Assembly: GCA_023258975.1 (NCBI GenBank)
Contig: JAHFRD010000011.1
Span: forward strand, 1 to 64,000
Length of the DNA: 64,000 nt
Direction of reading: 5' to 3'
From: Hydrogenophilales bacterium
GTDB lineage: Bacteria; Pseudomonadota; Gammaproteobacteria; Burkholderiales; Thiobacillaceae
Positions 56,027 through 64,000 of the stretch are shown here, in pieces. How positions within the stretch are numbered: position 1 is the first letter of the stretch; every line of letters starts with the position of its first letter. Made by a program: the position numbers and the translations under genes. The notes under the pieces are model-generated. The model worked only from the letters and a program-made list of their open reading frames with translations. It was not told the DNA's origin and did no database searches.

Positions 56027-56932
56027 TCACCCCTCATCGCGTGGAAACACACCCGCTCGCGCGCTCTCGCTCACCGCGCGCACGGCGGGGTGGACGATTT
56101 TTCGTTCCACGGAGATGGCGAAATACTGTTCCCTGATCTCCTTCGTTTCACCCAGCATGACCACGCCATACTGGCCTTCCACTTCCTGGCGGGTGACGCC
56201 GGGCGCGGGAAAGACCCCCGCCCCGCCTTTGCCGAAAGCCTTCATCAGCGCGCTGTCGTCGAATTCGCCGACGATGCGTGGCCGCACGTCGCGGCGCTCC
56301 AGCCAGCGCGTGAGCGGCGCGCGCAGGGCGCTGTCTTCGCCGGGAATGAGCAGGGGCGCGCCATCGAGCATTTCGGGAAAACCGCCGGAGAGGCGCGCGG
56401 CCAGATCGGGCGCGGCGAAAAAAGTGACGCCGCACTCGCCCAGAGGGTGGCTGTAGCCTTTCACGTCCATGCCGGGTGGCATGGGTCGGTCGGCCAGCAC
56501 CATATCCAGGCGATGTACCGCCAATTCCCCCAGCAGGCGGTCGAGTCGATCCTCCCGGCATAACAGGCGCACCGGTTCGGGCAGGGCCAGCGCCGGCGCC
56601 AGCAGCCGATGGGCGATGGATTTCGGCACCACGTCGGCGATGCCCACCCGGAACGGGAACGCTTTCTCCTCCTGGCGGCCGTGCAGGGCTTCCTCCAGTT
56701 CCGCCCCCACCTGAAACAGTTCCTCGGCATAGGACAGAACCAGGCGCCCGGTTTCGGTCAGTTCCAGTCTCCGCCCGGTACGGCGGAACAGCGCCACACC
56801 CAGTCTTTGCTCGAATAGCGTCAATTGGCCGGACAAGGTCTGCGGCGTGAGGTGGAGTTTTTCCGCCGCGCGGTTGACCGCGCCGGCCTTTGCCACGGCG
56901 AGAAAATAATGGAGGTGCTTGAAATTGAGCAT
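56027..56932 (-). CDS. nhaR: NhaR-like LysR family transcriptional activator
   Basis: The 301-residue LysR regulator has an N-terminal winged HTH (MLNFKHLHYFLAVAKAGAVN, then LHLTPQTLSGQLTLFEQRLG) closely resembling NhaR, the sodium-responsive activator, including the GRRLELTETGRLVL turn. The effector domain follows. No nhaA is adjacent, but an Mrp-type Na+/H+ antiporter operon begins 4 kb downstream. It is divergent from the raiA-like gene across a 110-bp AT-rich gap. Confidence 0.85.
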   Translation of the reverse strand: MLNFKHLHYFLAVAKAGAVNRAAEKLHLTPQTLSGQLTLFEQRLGVALFRRTGRRLELTETGRLVLSYAEELFQVGAELEEALHGRQEEKAFPFRVGIADVVPKSIAHRLLAPALALPEPVRLLCREDRLDRLLGELAVHRLDMVLADRPMPPGMDVKGYSHPLGECGVTFFAAPDLAARLSGGFPEMLDGAPLLIPGEDSALRAPLTRWLERRDVRPRIVGEFDDSALMKAFGKGGAGVFPAPGVTRQEVEGQYGVVMLGETKEIREQYFAISVERKIVHPAVRAVSESARAGVFPRDEG

Positions 56933-57042
56933 GTCGTTTTGTGATCGAAAAATACGAACTAATCATCATGATAATTCGAATATTTCTTATTAACCAATGC
57001 CCGTAGGATGCCACCGTATTCAGCCGAATAAAGGAAGCAGCC

Positions 57043-57408
57043 GTGCATGTGGATATTCAAAGCCAGGGATTTCCCCTCACGGAGGGGCTGCGCGACTACC
57101 TCATGAAGCGTCTGGCTTATGGCTTGAATCATGGTGACGACGCCATCGCCCGCGTCACCGTGCGCTTGTCCGACATCAACGGCCCGCGCGGCGGCGCCGA
57201 CAAACGCTGCTTCATTGAGGTGCGGCTCAAGGCTGCGGCGGCGGTCGTGATCGAAGACACCGAATCCGACCTTTACGTCGCCATCGACCGCGCCGCCGAG
57301 CGCGCTGGCCGTGCCCTGGCACGGCAGTTGGCGCGGCGGCGGGAATTCGCGCCCGGCATGCCGGTGGAACCTGATGGCGCGGCACAAGCGGGCGTGACGT
57401 ACCCATGA
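57043..57408 (+). CDS. HPF/RaiA family ribosome-associated protein
   Basis: The 121-residue protein has an N-terminal S30AE-like fold (MHVDIQSQGFPLTEGLRDYL, then VTVRLSDINGPRGG and CFIEVRLK) and a basic C-terminus (RALARQLARRREF). Such proteins bind the small ribosomal subunit during stress. It starts with GTG at 57043 after a good AAGGAAG site. Its stop overlaps the sua5 start. Confidence 0.85.
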   Translation: MHVDIQSQGFPLTEGLRDYLMKRLAYGLNHGDDAIARVTVRLSDINGPRGGADKRCFIEVRLKAAAAVVIEDTESDLYVAIDRAAERAGRALARQLARRREFAPGMPVEPDGAAQAGVTYP

Positions 57409-58427
57409 CCCGGAAAGCGAAACGCGGCCTGTCCGCGCCCTTCCTCATCAACCAGGCGGTGGATCGGTTGCGCGCGGGCGGCGTGGTGGCGTTTCCCACC
57501 GAGACCGTCTACGGCCTGGGGGCCGACGCGCGCAACGAGACGGCGATCAAGCGCGTATTCGAGGTCAAGCGGCGCCCCGCCGACCACCCCTTGATCGTGC
57601 ATGTGGCGGATGAGGCGCAAGCGGAGGATTGGGCAGCCGAGATTTCGGAGACCGCGCGGCGCTTGATGGCGCACTTCTGGCCCGGGCCGCTTACCCTGGT
57701 ATTGCCCGCGCGTGGCGATGTGCCGCGCGCGATTACCGGCGGTCAGGACAGCGTGGCGCTGCGCGTGCCCAGCCATCCCGTGGCTCTGGCTTTGCTGAAC
57801 GCGTTCGATGGTGGCCTGGCGGCGCCGTCGGCCAACCGTTTCGGCGCCGTCAGCCCCACCGAGGCATGGCATGTGCGCGCCTCCCTTGGCGGGCAGGTGG
57901 ATCTGGTGCTGGACGGCGGCCCCTGCCGCTATGGCCTGGAATCCACCATCGTCTCTTTGCTCGACGAGCGCCCGCGGGTATTGCGGCCCGGCGCATTGCC
58001 GCTGGCCGCGCTGCGTCAGGTGCTGGGCGAGGAGGGCGTCGAGTATGGCGACCCATCCGCGCCGTCGCCACGAGTGCCTGGCACCTTGCCCGGACATTAC
58101 GCGCCCGTGACGCCGCTGGAGGTTCACGCCCTGGAAAATCTGATTCCTCGCGCCGAGGCGTTATTGGCCCAAGGGTTGCGGGTGGCGGTGTTGCGCGGCA
58201 ATCGCAGTTTGCGTGGCAAACCGACGCTGCCGCCGCTGCCGCAATTTCTCCTGCCGACGCGGCCGGAGGAGTACGCGCGCTGCCTGTATGGCCGTTTGCG
58301 TGAACTCGATCGTTTCGCCTTCGACCGTTTGCTGGTGGAAGCGCCGCCTGACGAAGACGTCTGGTGGGCGGTCAACGACCGGCTGACGCGCGCGTCAGCC
58401 GGTTCCCGGCGGGAAGCGCGGCCGTGA
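57405..58427 (+). CDS. sua5: L-threonylcarbamoyladenylate synthase (Sua5 type)
   Basis: The 340-residue enzyme makes the threonylcarbamoyl-AMP precursor of the universal tRNA t6A modification. VAFPTETVYGLGADARN near residue 27, KRRPADHPLIVHV near 55 and APSANRFGAVSPT near 143 identify the YrdC domain. The additional C-terminal domain after PGTLPGHYAPVTPLE near 225 makes it the long Sua5 rather than the short TsaC type. The start overlaps the raiA-like stop (ATGA). Confidence 0.94.
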   Translation: MTRKAKRGLSAPFLINQAVDRLRAGGVVAFPTETVYGLGADARNETAIKRVFEVKRRPADHPLIVHVADEAQAEDWAAEISETARRLMAHFWPGPLTLVLPARGDVPRAITGGQDSVALRVPSHPVALALLNAFDGGLAAPSANRFGAVSPTEAWHVRASLGGQVDLVLDGGPCRYGLESTIVSLLDERPRVLRPGALPLAALRQVLGEEGVEYGDPSAPSPRVPGTLPGHYAPVTPLEVHALENLIPRAEALLAQGLRVAVLRGNRSLRGKPTLPPLPQFLLPTRPEEYARCLYGRLRELDRFAFDRLLVEAPPDEDVWWAVNDRLTRASAGSRREARP

Positions 58428-58502
58428 GCGATCACTGGATCGGCTCACGAAATCCGCCGGCCACTGAGCCAGGCTTTCAATAGCGTCAAAGGGAATCAAA
58501 TC

Positions 58503-59378
58503 ATGAAACGCATCCTGCTTTTCCTCGCCACAAACCTGGCCATCGTGCTGGTGCTGTCCGTCACCATGCGCCTTCTGGGCGTGGAGCCCTATCTCAACGA
58601 ACAGGGGCTGAACCTGCAAGCGCTGCTGATCTTCGCGGCGGTGATGGGTTTCGGCGGCTCGTTCCTCTCGCTGGCCATTTCCAAGTGGATGGTGAAGAAG
58701 TCGATGGGCGTGCGGGTGATCGAGGCGCCGGCGAACTCGACCGAATTCTGGCTGGTGGACACCATCGCCAGGTATTCGGAACGCGCCGGCATCAAGATGC
58801 CGGAAGTCGGCATCTACGAGTCGCCCGAGGTCAACGCCTTCGCCACCGGCATGAGCAAGAACAGCTCGCTCATCGCCGTCTCCACCGGGTTGCTCAACCA
58901 GATGACGCGCGAGGAGGCCGAGGCGGTGCTGGGGCATGAGGTCTCGCACGCCGCCAACGGCGACATGGTGACCCTGGCGCTGATCCAGGGCGTGGTGAAC
59001 ACCTTCGTCATGTTCTTCTCCCGCGTCATCGGCTACGTGGTGGACAAGGTGGTGTTCAAGACCGAGAGGGGCACCGGCCCGGCGTATTTCGTCACCATGA
59101 TCGTCGCCGAACTGGTACTGGGCGTGCTGGCCTCGATCATCGTCATGTGGTTCTCGCGCCGACGCGAGTTCATCGCCGACAGCGGCGGCGCCACCCTGGC
59201 CGGGCGGCGCAACATGATCGCCGCGCTGCAACGGCTCAACGCGCTGCATCCCGCCCCCCTGCCGGACAAGATGGCGGCCTTCGGCATCAGTGGCGGCGGC
59301 GGTGGCGGCCTCAAGCGCCTGTTCATGACCCACCCGCCGCTGGAAGAACGCATCGCCGCGCTTGAGGCGGGGCAATGA
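58503..59378 (+). CDS. htpX: Membrane zinc metalloprotease HtpX
   Basis: The 291-residue inner-membrane protease participates in quality control of membrane proteins. Two N-terminal membrane helices precede the zinc site [15 protein letters not shown] (HExxH) near residue 140. A second membrane pair follows, and the third ligand glutamate is in [11 protein letters not shown] near 222. The length matches the family. Confidence 0.96.
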   Translation: MKRILLFLATNLAIVLVLSVTMRLLGVEPYLNEQGLNLQALLIFAAVMGFGGSFLSLAISKWMVKKSMGVRVIEAPANSTEFWLVDTIARYSERAGIKMPEVGIYESPEVNAFATGMSKNSSLIAVSTGLLNQMTREEAEAVLGHEVSHAANGDMVTLALIQGVVNTFVMFFSRVIGYVVDKVVFKTERGTGPAYFVTMIVAELVLGVLASIIVMWFSRRREFIADSGGATLAGRRNMIAALQRLNALHPAPLPDKMAAFGISGGGGGGLKRLFMTHPPLEERIAALEAGQ

Positions 59379-59397
59379 ATCCGGGATTGCACCCGAG

Positions 59398-59454
59398 TAG
59401 CGCCGACGAGTTCATCCAAACAGACGAACAAGCCGGTGGGACGCCGGTGCTACA
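59398..59454. repeat. Diverged REP-A pair between htpX and terC
   Basis: GTAGCGCCGACG at the left and an imperfect inverse ending GCCGGTGCTACA at the right, about 30 bp apart. Several mismatches from the family core suggest an old copy. Confidence 0.65.
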
Positions 59455-59478
59455 ACGCGTTCAACCGAAGAATCCAGG

Positions 59479-60441
59479 ATGAATGACGCGGTTTCCATCG
59501 GCGAACCCTGGATGTGGGCCGCCTTCATCGGCTTCGTGCTGGCCATGCTGGCGCTGGATCTGTTCGTGTTCGGCGGCCGCCGCGCGCATAAGGTCGGGGT
59601 CGCGGAGGCGGCCACCTGGTCGCTGGTCTGGGTGAGCCTGGCGCTGCTGTTCAACGCCGGCCTCTGGTGGCATCTCAACGGCACTTTCGGCGCCGAAATC
59701 GCCGACCGCAAGGCGCTGGAGTTCCTCACCGGCTACCTGATCGAGAAGTCGCTGTCGGTGGACAACGTGTTCGTCTTTCTGTTGATCTTCTCCGCCTTCC
59801 ACGTCGCCCCGGAGCATCAGCGCCGGGTGCTGATCTACGGCGTGCTTGGCGCCATCGTCCTGCGCGCGGCCATGATCCTGGCCGGTGCCTGGGTGGTGCG
59901 CGAATTCAACTGGGTGCTCTATCTGTTCGGCCTCTTCCTGGCCATCACCGGCATGCGCATGCTGGTCATGGCGGAGAAGGCGCCGGAGCTGGAGAAGAAC
60001 CCGGTACTGAAATTCGCGCGGCGGCATTTGCGCATCTCGGATGACCACCACGGCGAGCGCTTCAGCGTGATGAAGGACGGCGCGCGCTGGTTCACGCCAT
60101 TGTTCCTGGTGCTGATCCTGATCGAAACCTCCGACGTGGTATTCGCGGTGGATTCCATCCCGGCCATCTTCGCCATCACCACCGATCCCTTCATCGTCTT
60201 CACCTCCAACATCTTCGCCATCATGGGCCTGCGCACGCTGTACTTCCTGCTCGCCGACGTGGCCGACCGCTTCCACCTGCTGAAATACGGCCTCGCCCTG
60301 GTGCTCACCTTCATCGGCGCCAAGATGCTCATCGCGCCCTGGTACCACGTGCCGGTGGCGGCTTCGCTGGCCATCGTCGCGGTGCTGATCGGCGCCAGCG
60401 TGGCCGCCAGCCTGATCGCCACGCGCAAGACCTCCACATGA
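59479..60441 (+). CDS. TerC/Alx family integral membrane protein
   Basis: The 320-residue protein has about nine predicted membrane helices. The family motif ALEFLTGYLIEKSLSVDNVF near residue 77 carries acidic residues within the membrane, as does IETSDVVFAVDSIPAI near 212. Homologues export manganese or protect against tellurite or alkaline stress. No yybP-ykoY-type leader was seen upstream. The 180-bp gap downstream shows no other feature. Confidence 0.9.
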   Translation: MNDAVSIGEPWMWAAFIGFVLAMLALDLFVFGGRRAHKVGVAEAATWSLVWVSLALLFNAGLWWHLNGTFGAEIADRKALEFLTGYLIEKSLSVDNVFVFLLIFSAFHVAPEHQRRVLIYGVLGAIVLRAAMILAGAWVVREFNWVLYLFGLFLAITGMRMLVMAEKAPELEKNPVLKFARRHLRISDDHHGERFSVMKDGARWFTPLFLVLILIETSDVVFAVDSIPAIFAITTDPFIVFTSNIFAIMGLRTLYFLLADVADRFHLLKYGLALVLTFIGAKMLIAPWYHVPVAASLAIVAVLIGASVAASLIATRKTST

Positions 60442-60620
60442 TGCCGGCGCGCCGCGCGCCGCGTGATCGCTTCGTCTGAGGCGCGGGGGAAGGCGCCCGC
60501 GCCGATGGCGACAGGCTGGTTTGGAAAGGGAGGAGCGAGGCCCGCCATGCGGTATCCCGGTAACTTGAGGTATCGGGAAACGCCGACCGCATGTCACATG
60601 TCCAGTAAAGTCGGCCTCTC

Positions 60621-63455
60621 ATGAATCTGCTTTTCACCATCCTCACTCCGTTCCTGGGCGCCATCCTGGTGGCCTGGATATCCCGCTGCGGCCGCTCCCA
60701 CGCCGCCTGGGCGGCGGGGGGAGTGGGTCTGGCCGCGCTGGCCTGGCTGTCGCCGCTGGCATCCGGGCCGTTTTCCGGCATGACTCATATCCAGCGGATT
60801 GCCTGGATGCCGGCGGTGGGGCTTGATCTGGCGTTCCGCCTGGATGGGTTGGGGCTGTTGTTCGCCGGCCTGATTCTGGGCATCGGCCTGCTGGTGATCC
60901 TCTACGCCCGCTATTACCTGTCCGAGCGCGACAGCCTGGGCCGTCTGTACGCCTATCTGCTGTTGTTCATGGGCGCCATGCTGGGCGTGGTGCTGTCCGA
61001 GAACCTGATTCAGTTGCTGATGTTCTGGGAACTGACCAGCCTTTCCTCGTTTCTCCTGATCGGTTACTGGCGCGAGCGTGAACAGGCGCGCCAGGGCGCG
61101 CGCATGGCGTTGGCGGTGACCGGCGCCGGCGGCCTGGCCCTGCTCGGCGGCATCCTGCTGCTGGGCGAAATCACCGGCAGTTACGAGTTGTCGGTGATCC
61201 TGGCCTCGGGCGACCTCATCCGCGCGCATCCGCTCTACCTGCCGGCCCTGGTTCTGGTGTTGCTCGGGGCGTTCACCAAATCGGCGCAGTTCCCGTTCCA
61301 TTTCTGGTTGCCGCACGCGATGGCGGCGCCGACTCCGGTTTCGGCCTACCTGCATTCGGCCACCCTGGTGAAGGCCGGGGTGTTCCTCCTGGCGCGCCTG
61401 TTCCCGGCCCTCTCGGGAACCTGGGAATGGTCGCATCTGGTGGGCGGCGTCGGCCTGCTGACCTTGTCGATCGGCGCCTTCACCGCCTTGTTCAAGCATG
61501 ACCTGAAGGGTTTGCTGGCCTATTCCACCCTCAGCCACCTGGGGCTGATTACCCTGCTGTTCGGCATCGGCACCCCCCTGGCGGCGGTGGCGGGGGTGTT
61601 TCACATCATCAATCACGCCATTTTCAAGGCCTCCTTGTTCATGGCCGCCGGCATCATCGACCACGAAACCGGCAGCCGCGACATGCGCCGCATCAATGGC
61701 CTCTGGCGCTTCATGCCGCATACCGCCACCCTGGCGATGGTGGCGGCGGCGGCGATGGCGGGGGTGCCGTTGTTCAACGGCTTCCTGTCGAAGGAAATGC
61801 TTTTCGCCGAGTCGGCCAGCCTGGCCACCCAGATGCGCTTCGGCTGGATCCTGCCGCTGGGCGTGACCGTGGCGGGCATCTTCGCCGTGGCTTATTCCCT
61901 GCGCTTCGTGCATGACGTGTTTTTCAATGGCGATCCCATCGACCTGCCCCGGACGCCGCGCGAACCGCCGCACTGGATGAAGGTGCCCGTGGAGGTGCTG
62001 GTGCTGCTATGCCTGCTGGTGGGGATATTTCCCGGCCAGACCGTCGAGCCCATCCTGGCCGTGGCGGCCGCCGGCGTGCTGGGGCGGCCGCCGCCCGCGC
62101 ATGATCTGGCGATCTGGCATGGCTTCTCGCCGGCGTTGTGGATGAGCGTGATCGCCCTGGTCGGCGGCGCCTTGCTCTACGGCGCGCGGCGGCCGCTGTT
62201 CGCCTGGCATGAGCGCCATGAGGGGCGCCTGGATGCCCGTCGGGTTTATGAAGCGTTGCAGCGGGCGCTGTTCGCTTTCGCGCGGAAAGTGACCCGCCTG
62301 CTCGATGTCGGCTCCCTGCAACGCATGCTGGCCCTGTTCCTGTCCTTCACCCTGCTGCTGGGCTGGGCCGGTGGTGAAATGAGTGGCGCGGTGGGCAACG
62401 ACACCGCGCTGACCGGCCCGCGCGCTCTGTTGCCGGTGGATGGCGTGAGCGGGTTGGTTGCCGTCGCCCTGGTCGTGGTGTCCCTCGCGGTCGTGGCCTT
62501 GCATCGGCGGCGGTTCACCGCCCTGGTGCTGATCGGCGTGGTGGGGCTGCTGGTGTCGCTGATCTTCGTGAAGTTTTCCGCGCCGGATCTCGCCCTGACC
62601 CAGTTGTCGGTGGAAGTGGTGACCGTGGTGCTGCTGCTCCTGGCCCTGTATTTCCTGCCCCAGCACACCCCCCGCGAGTCGCGCCCGTCGCGCCGCGCGC
62701 GCGATGCCGCGCTCGCCCTGGCGGCCGGTGGCGGCATGGGCACCCTGGCCTGGGCGGTGCTGACCCGGCCCTACAGCGGCATCGGGGACTGGTTCCTTGC
62801 CAACAGTGTTCCCGGTGGCGGTGGCCGTAACGTGGTGAACGTGATCCTGGTGGATTTTCGCGGCTTCGACACCCTCGGCGAAATCACCGTGCTGGCCCTG
62901 GCCGGCCTCGCCATCCACGCCATGCTGGAATCGACGCGCCTGGAGGGGCCGCGCCAGGACGCCGACGGGCGCGCCTGGAACCGGGACGCGCACCCGGCCA
63001 TCATGGCCTCGTTCGCCCGCCTGCTGTTGCCGCTGGCATTGCTGGTTTCGGCGTTCATCCTGCTGCGCGGCCACAACTTGCCCGGCGGCGGTTTCATCGC
63101 CGGGCTGGTCACGGCGGCGGCGCTAATCATGCAGTACCTCGCCAATGGCGTGGAGTGGACCCATTCCCGCCTGCCGGGAAACCTGCATCCGGTCATCGGC
63201 GCGGGTCTGGCCATCGCCACGCTCACCGGCCTGGGCAGCCTGTTTCTCGGTCATCCCTTCCTCACCTCCACCTTCGGCCATGTGGCCTGGCTGGGCGATG
63301 TCGAACTGGCCTCGGCCATGATCTTCGACCTGGGCGTCTATCTGGTGGTCGTGGGCGCCACCCTGCTGATCCTGATCCATCTGGGGTTGATGCACCGCAA
63401 GGACTCCGGGAGCGAAACTGCCGCCGTTCCGGAGGCGCGCCGATGGAAGCCCTGA
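60621..63455 (+). CDS. mrpA: Mrp-type Na+/H+ antiporter subunit A with fused MrpB domain
   Basis: The 944-residue multispan protein is homologous to complex I Nuo[21 protein letters not shown] near residue 130 holds the essential glutamate, and [20 protein letters not shown] near 230 and [18 protein letters not shown] near 290 are antiporter motifs. The MrpA-specific C-terminal extension is followed by an MrpB-like domain ([20 protein letters not shown] near 815). Subunits A and B are therefore one polypeptide. Confidence 0.93.
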   Translation: MNLLFTILTPFLGAILVAWISRCGRSHAAWAAGGVGLAALAWLSPLASGPFSGMTHIQRIAWMPAVGLDLAFRLDGLGLLFAGLILGIGLLVILYARYYLSERDSLGRLYAYLLLFMGAMLGVVLSENLIQLLMFWELTSLSSFLLIGYWREREQARQGARMALAVTGAGGLALLGGILLLGEITGSYELSVILASGDLIRAHPLYLPALVLVLLGAFTKSAQFPFHFWLPHAMAAPTPVSAYLHSATLVKAGVFLLARLFPALSGTWEWSHLVGGVGLLTLSIGAFTALFKHDLKGLLAYSTLSHLGLITLLFGIGTPLAAVAGVFHIINHAIFKASLFMAAGIIDHETGSRDMRRINGLWRFMPHTATLAMVAAAAMAGVPLFNGFLSKEMLFAESASLATQMRFGWILPLGVTVAGIFAVAYSLRFVHDVFFNGDPIDLPRTPREPPHWMKVPVEVLVLLCLLVGIFPGQTVEPILAVAAAGVLGRPPPAHDLAIWHGFSPALWMSVIALVGGALLYGARRPLFAWHERHEGRLDARRVYEALQRALFAFARKVTRLLDVGSLQRMLALFLSFTLLLGWAGGEMSGAVGNDTALTGPRALLPVDGVSGLVAVALVVVSLAVVALHRRRFTALVLIGVVGLLVSLIFVKFSAPDLALTQLSVEVVTVVLLLLALYFLPQHTPRESRPSRRARDAALALAAGGGMGTLAWAVLTRPYSGIGDWFLANSVPGGGGRNVVNVILVDFRGFDTLGEITVLALAGLAIHAMLESTRLEGPRQDADGRAWNRDAHPAIMASFARLLLPLALLVSAFILLRGHNLPGGGFIAGLVTAAALIMQYLANGVEWTHSRLPGNLHPVIGAGLAIATLTGLGSLFLGHPFLTSTFGHVAWLGDVELASAMIFDLGVYLVVVGATLLILIHLGLMHRKDSGSETAAVPEARRWKP

Positions 63456-63775
63456 TCGCCCTGTCGATCGGCGTGCTCACCGCCTGCGGCGTCTATCTCG
63501 CCTTGCGCGGGCGCACCTTCCCGGTGGTGCTGGGGCTGACCTTCCTGTCCTACGCGGTCAACCTGTTCCTGTTCGCGATGGGCCGGCTCGCCATCGGCCG
63601 GCCGCCGGTGATTCGCGCCGCCGCCGTCGCCGAATTGGCCTACGCCGACCCGTTGCCGCAGGCCCTGGTGCTCACCGCCATCGTCATCGGCTTCGCCATG
63701 ACCGCCTTCGTCATCGTCCTGGCGTTGAAAGCGCGGGCGGAACTGGGCAACGACCATGTCGATGGGGTGGATTGA
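63443..63775 (+). CDS. mrpC: Mrp-type Na+/H+ antiporter subunit C
   Basis: The 110-residue three-helix membrane protein is homologous to Nuo[19 protein letters not shown] near residue 30 and [20 protein letters not shown] near 70 are typical. The ATG overlaps the end of mrpA by 13 bp. Confidence 0.92.
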   Translation: MEALIALSIGVLTACGVYLALRGRTFPVVLGLTFLSYAVNLFLFAMGRLAIGRPPVIRAAAVAELAYADPLPQALVLTAIVIGFAMTAFVIVLALKARAELGNDHVDGVD

Positions 63776-63799
63776 TACATGAACCCGGACACGCGCCCT

Positions 63800-63869
63800 T
63801 GTAGCGCCGGCGACTCGCCGGCTCGTTCGCCTGATTGGAAGAACTCGCCGGCGAGGCGCCGGCGCTACA
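63800..63869. repeat. REP-A inverted pair between mrpC and mrpD
   Basis: The left arm TGTAGCGCCGGCGACTCGCC is the same sequence found inside the flavoprotein at 1005-1028. The right arm ends GGCGCCGGCGCTACA. The spacer is about 25 bp. Confidence 0.9.
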
Positions 63870-63882
63870 GGGCCATTGCGCC

Positions 63883-64000
63883 ATGAACCACCTCGCCATC
63901 GCGCCCCTGTTGCTGCCCCTGCTGGCCGGCATCCTGCTGTTGCTGTTCCGGCATACCGGCATCGGCCCGCGCCGGGTGTTCAGCCTGGCCGCCGTGCTCG
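63883..64000 (+). CDS. mrpD: Mrp-type Na+/H+ antiporter subunit D, N-terminal part
   Basis: The gene runs off the right edge. Visible residues MNHLAIAPLLLPLLAGILLL and LFRHTGIGPRRVFSLAAVL form the first membrane helices of an NuoN/MrpD-like protein. The assignment rests mainly on position after mrpC. Confidence 0.8.
   Translation, partial: MNHLAIAPLLLPLLAGILLLLFRHTGIGPRRVFSLAAVL

Noticed and set aside
59379-59478. Manganese (yybP-ykoY) riboswitch before the TerC gene
   Set aside because: The 100-bp gap contains a diverged REP-A pair and no recognisable aptamer motif.

Overview
The window is about 64 kb of high-GC bacterial chromosome with dense, often overlapping genes. The gene content (sdhCDAB-sdhE-gltA, a PrpD-type methylcitrate operon, KdsB, a CNP1-like protein, a TIGR02281-type aspartic protease, DUF3501, an NhaR-like regulator and a fused Mrp antiporter) points to a Gram-negative betaproteobacterium. 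A Nitrosomonadales/Rhodocyclales-like lineage is my best guess; this is inference from families, not a database match. No prophage, CRISPR array, rRNA or intact insertion sequence was seen.

Layout. 1-3.1 kb: an unidentified C-terminal fragment, a flavoprotein and recJ. 3.2-4.7 kb: an unusual HTH-ferredoxin-reductase fusion. 4.7-5.3 kb: a BrnT-type toxin with an XRE-type antitoxin. 5.4-9.3 kb: prpB-prpC-prpD, with a 75-codon remnant of prpE at the head of the operon. 9.5-12.8 kb: nadE-glnB, a zinc-sensing-type diguanylate cyclase and a YchJ-like protein. 13-14.4 kb: small unknown genes. 14.5-19.3 kb: sdhC-sdhD-sdhA-sdhB-sdhE-gltA. The operon is followed by a candidate small RNA whose pyrimidine-rich segment is a perfect 10-nt complement of the sdhC ribosome-binding region. 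19.7-25.6 kb: pyrophosphate-linked energy genes (hppA, pfp), adk and kdsB. 25.7-26.9 kb: a second diguanylate cyclase.

27-46.4 kb is a large cobalamin region in two blocks: (43-aa ORF)-cbiB-cobD-vapB-vapC-cobQ-SNF2 helicase-cobU-cobT-cobC-cobS, and cobO-cobB-bluB-btuC-btuD-parD-parE. It also holds a divergent btuF and a TonB receptor preceded by a cobalamin riboswitch. Two toxin-antitoxin modules sit inside it. The genes cover lower-ligand synthesis, adenosylation, amidation, nucleotide-loop assembly and uptake; corrin-ring genes are not in the window. 46.5-50.1 kb: an operon of rubrerythrin, an Fe-S (CCG-domain) protein, an encapsulated-ferritin-like protein and DUF3501, with a clear promoter and operator, followed by a CNP1-like gene. 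50.1-55.5 kb: aspartic protease, glutamine amidotransferase, a third diguanylate-cyclase-like protein, glucokinase and folD. 55.6-55.9 kb: tRNA-Pro, tRNA-Arg and tRNA-His. 56-64 kb: NhaR-like regulator, RaiA/HPF-like protein, Sua5, HtpX, TerC and the start of an Mrp Na+/H+ antiporter operon.

A dominant theme is short palindromic repeats. At least three REP-like families (A: GTAGCGCCGGC core; B: GAGCGGGCTTGCCCGC core, resembling Pseudomonas REPs; C: GCCCGCTCGCGG core) and a 40-nt repeat occur between genes. They also lie in frame inside coding sequences: the flavoprotein, cobC, cobQ, the cbiB tail, btuF and btuD. In other places they supply stop codons (glk, a diguanylate cyclase) or a probable terminator. 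These in-frame insertions recall Rickettsia palindromic elements.
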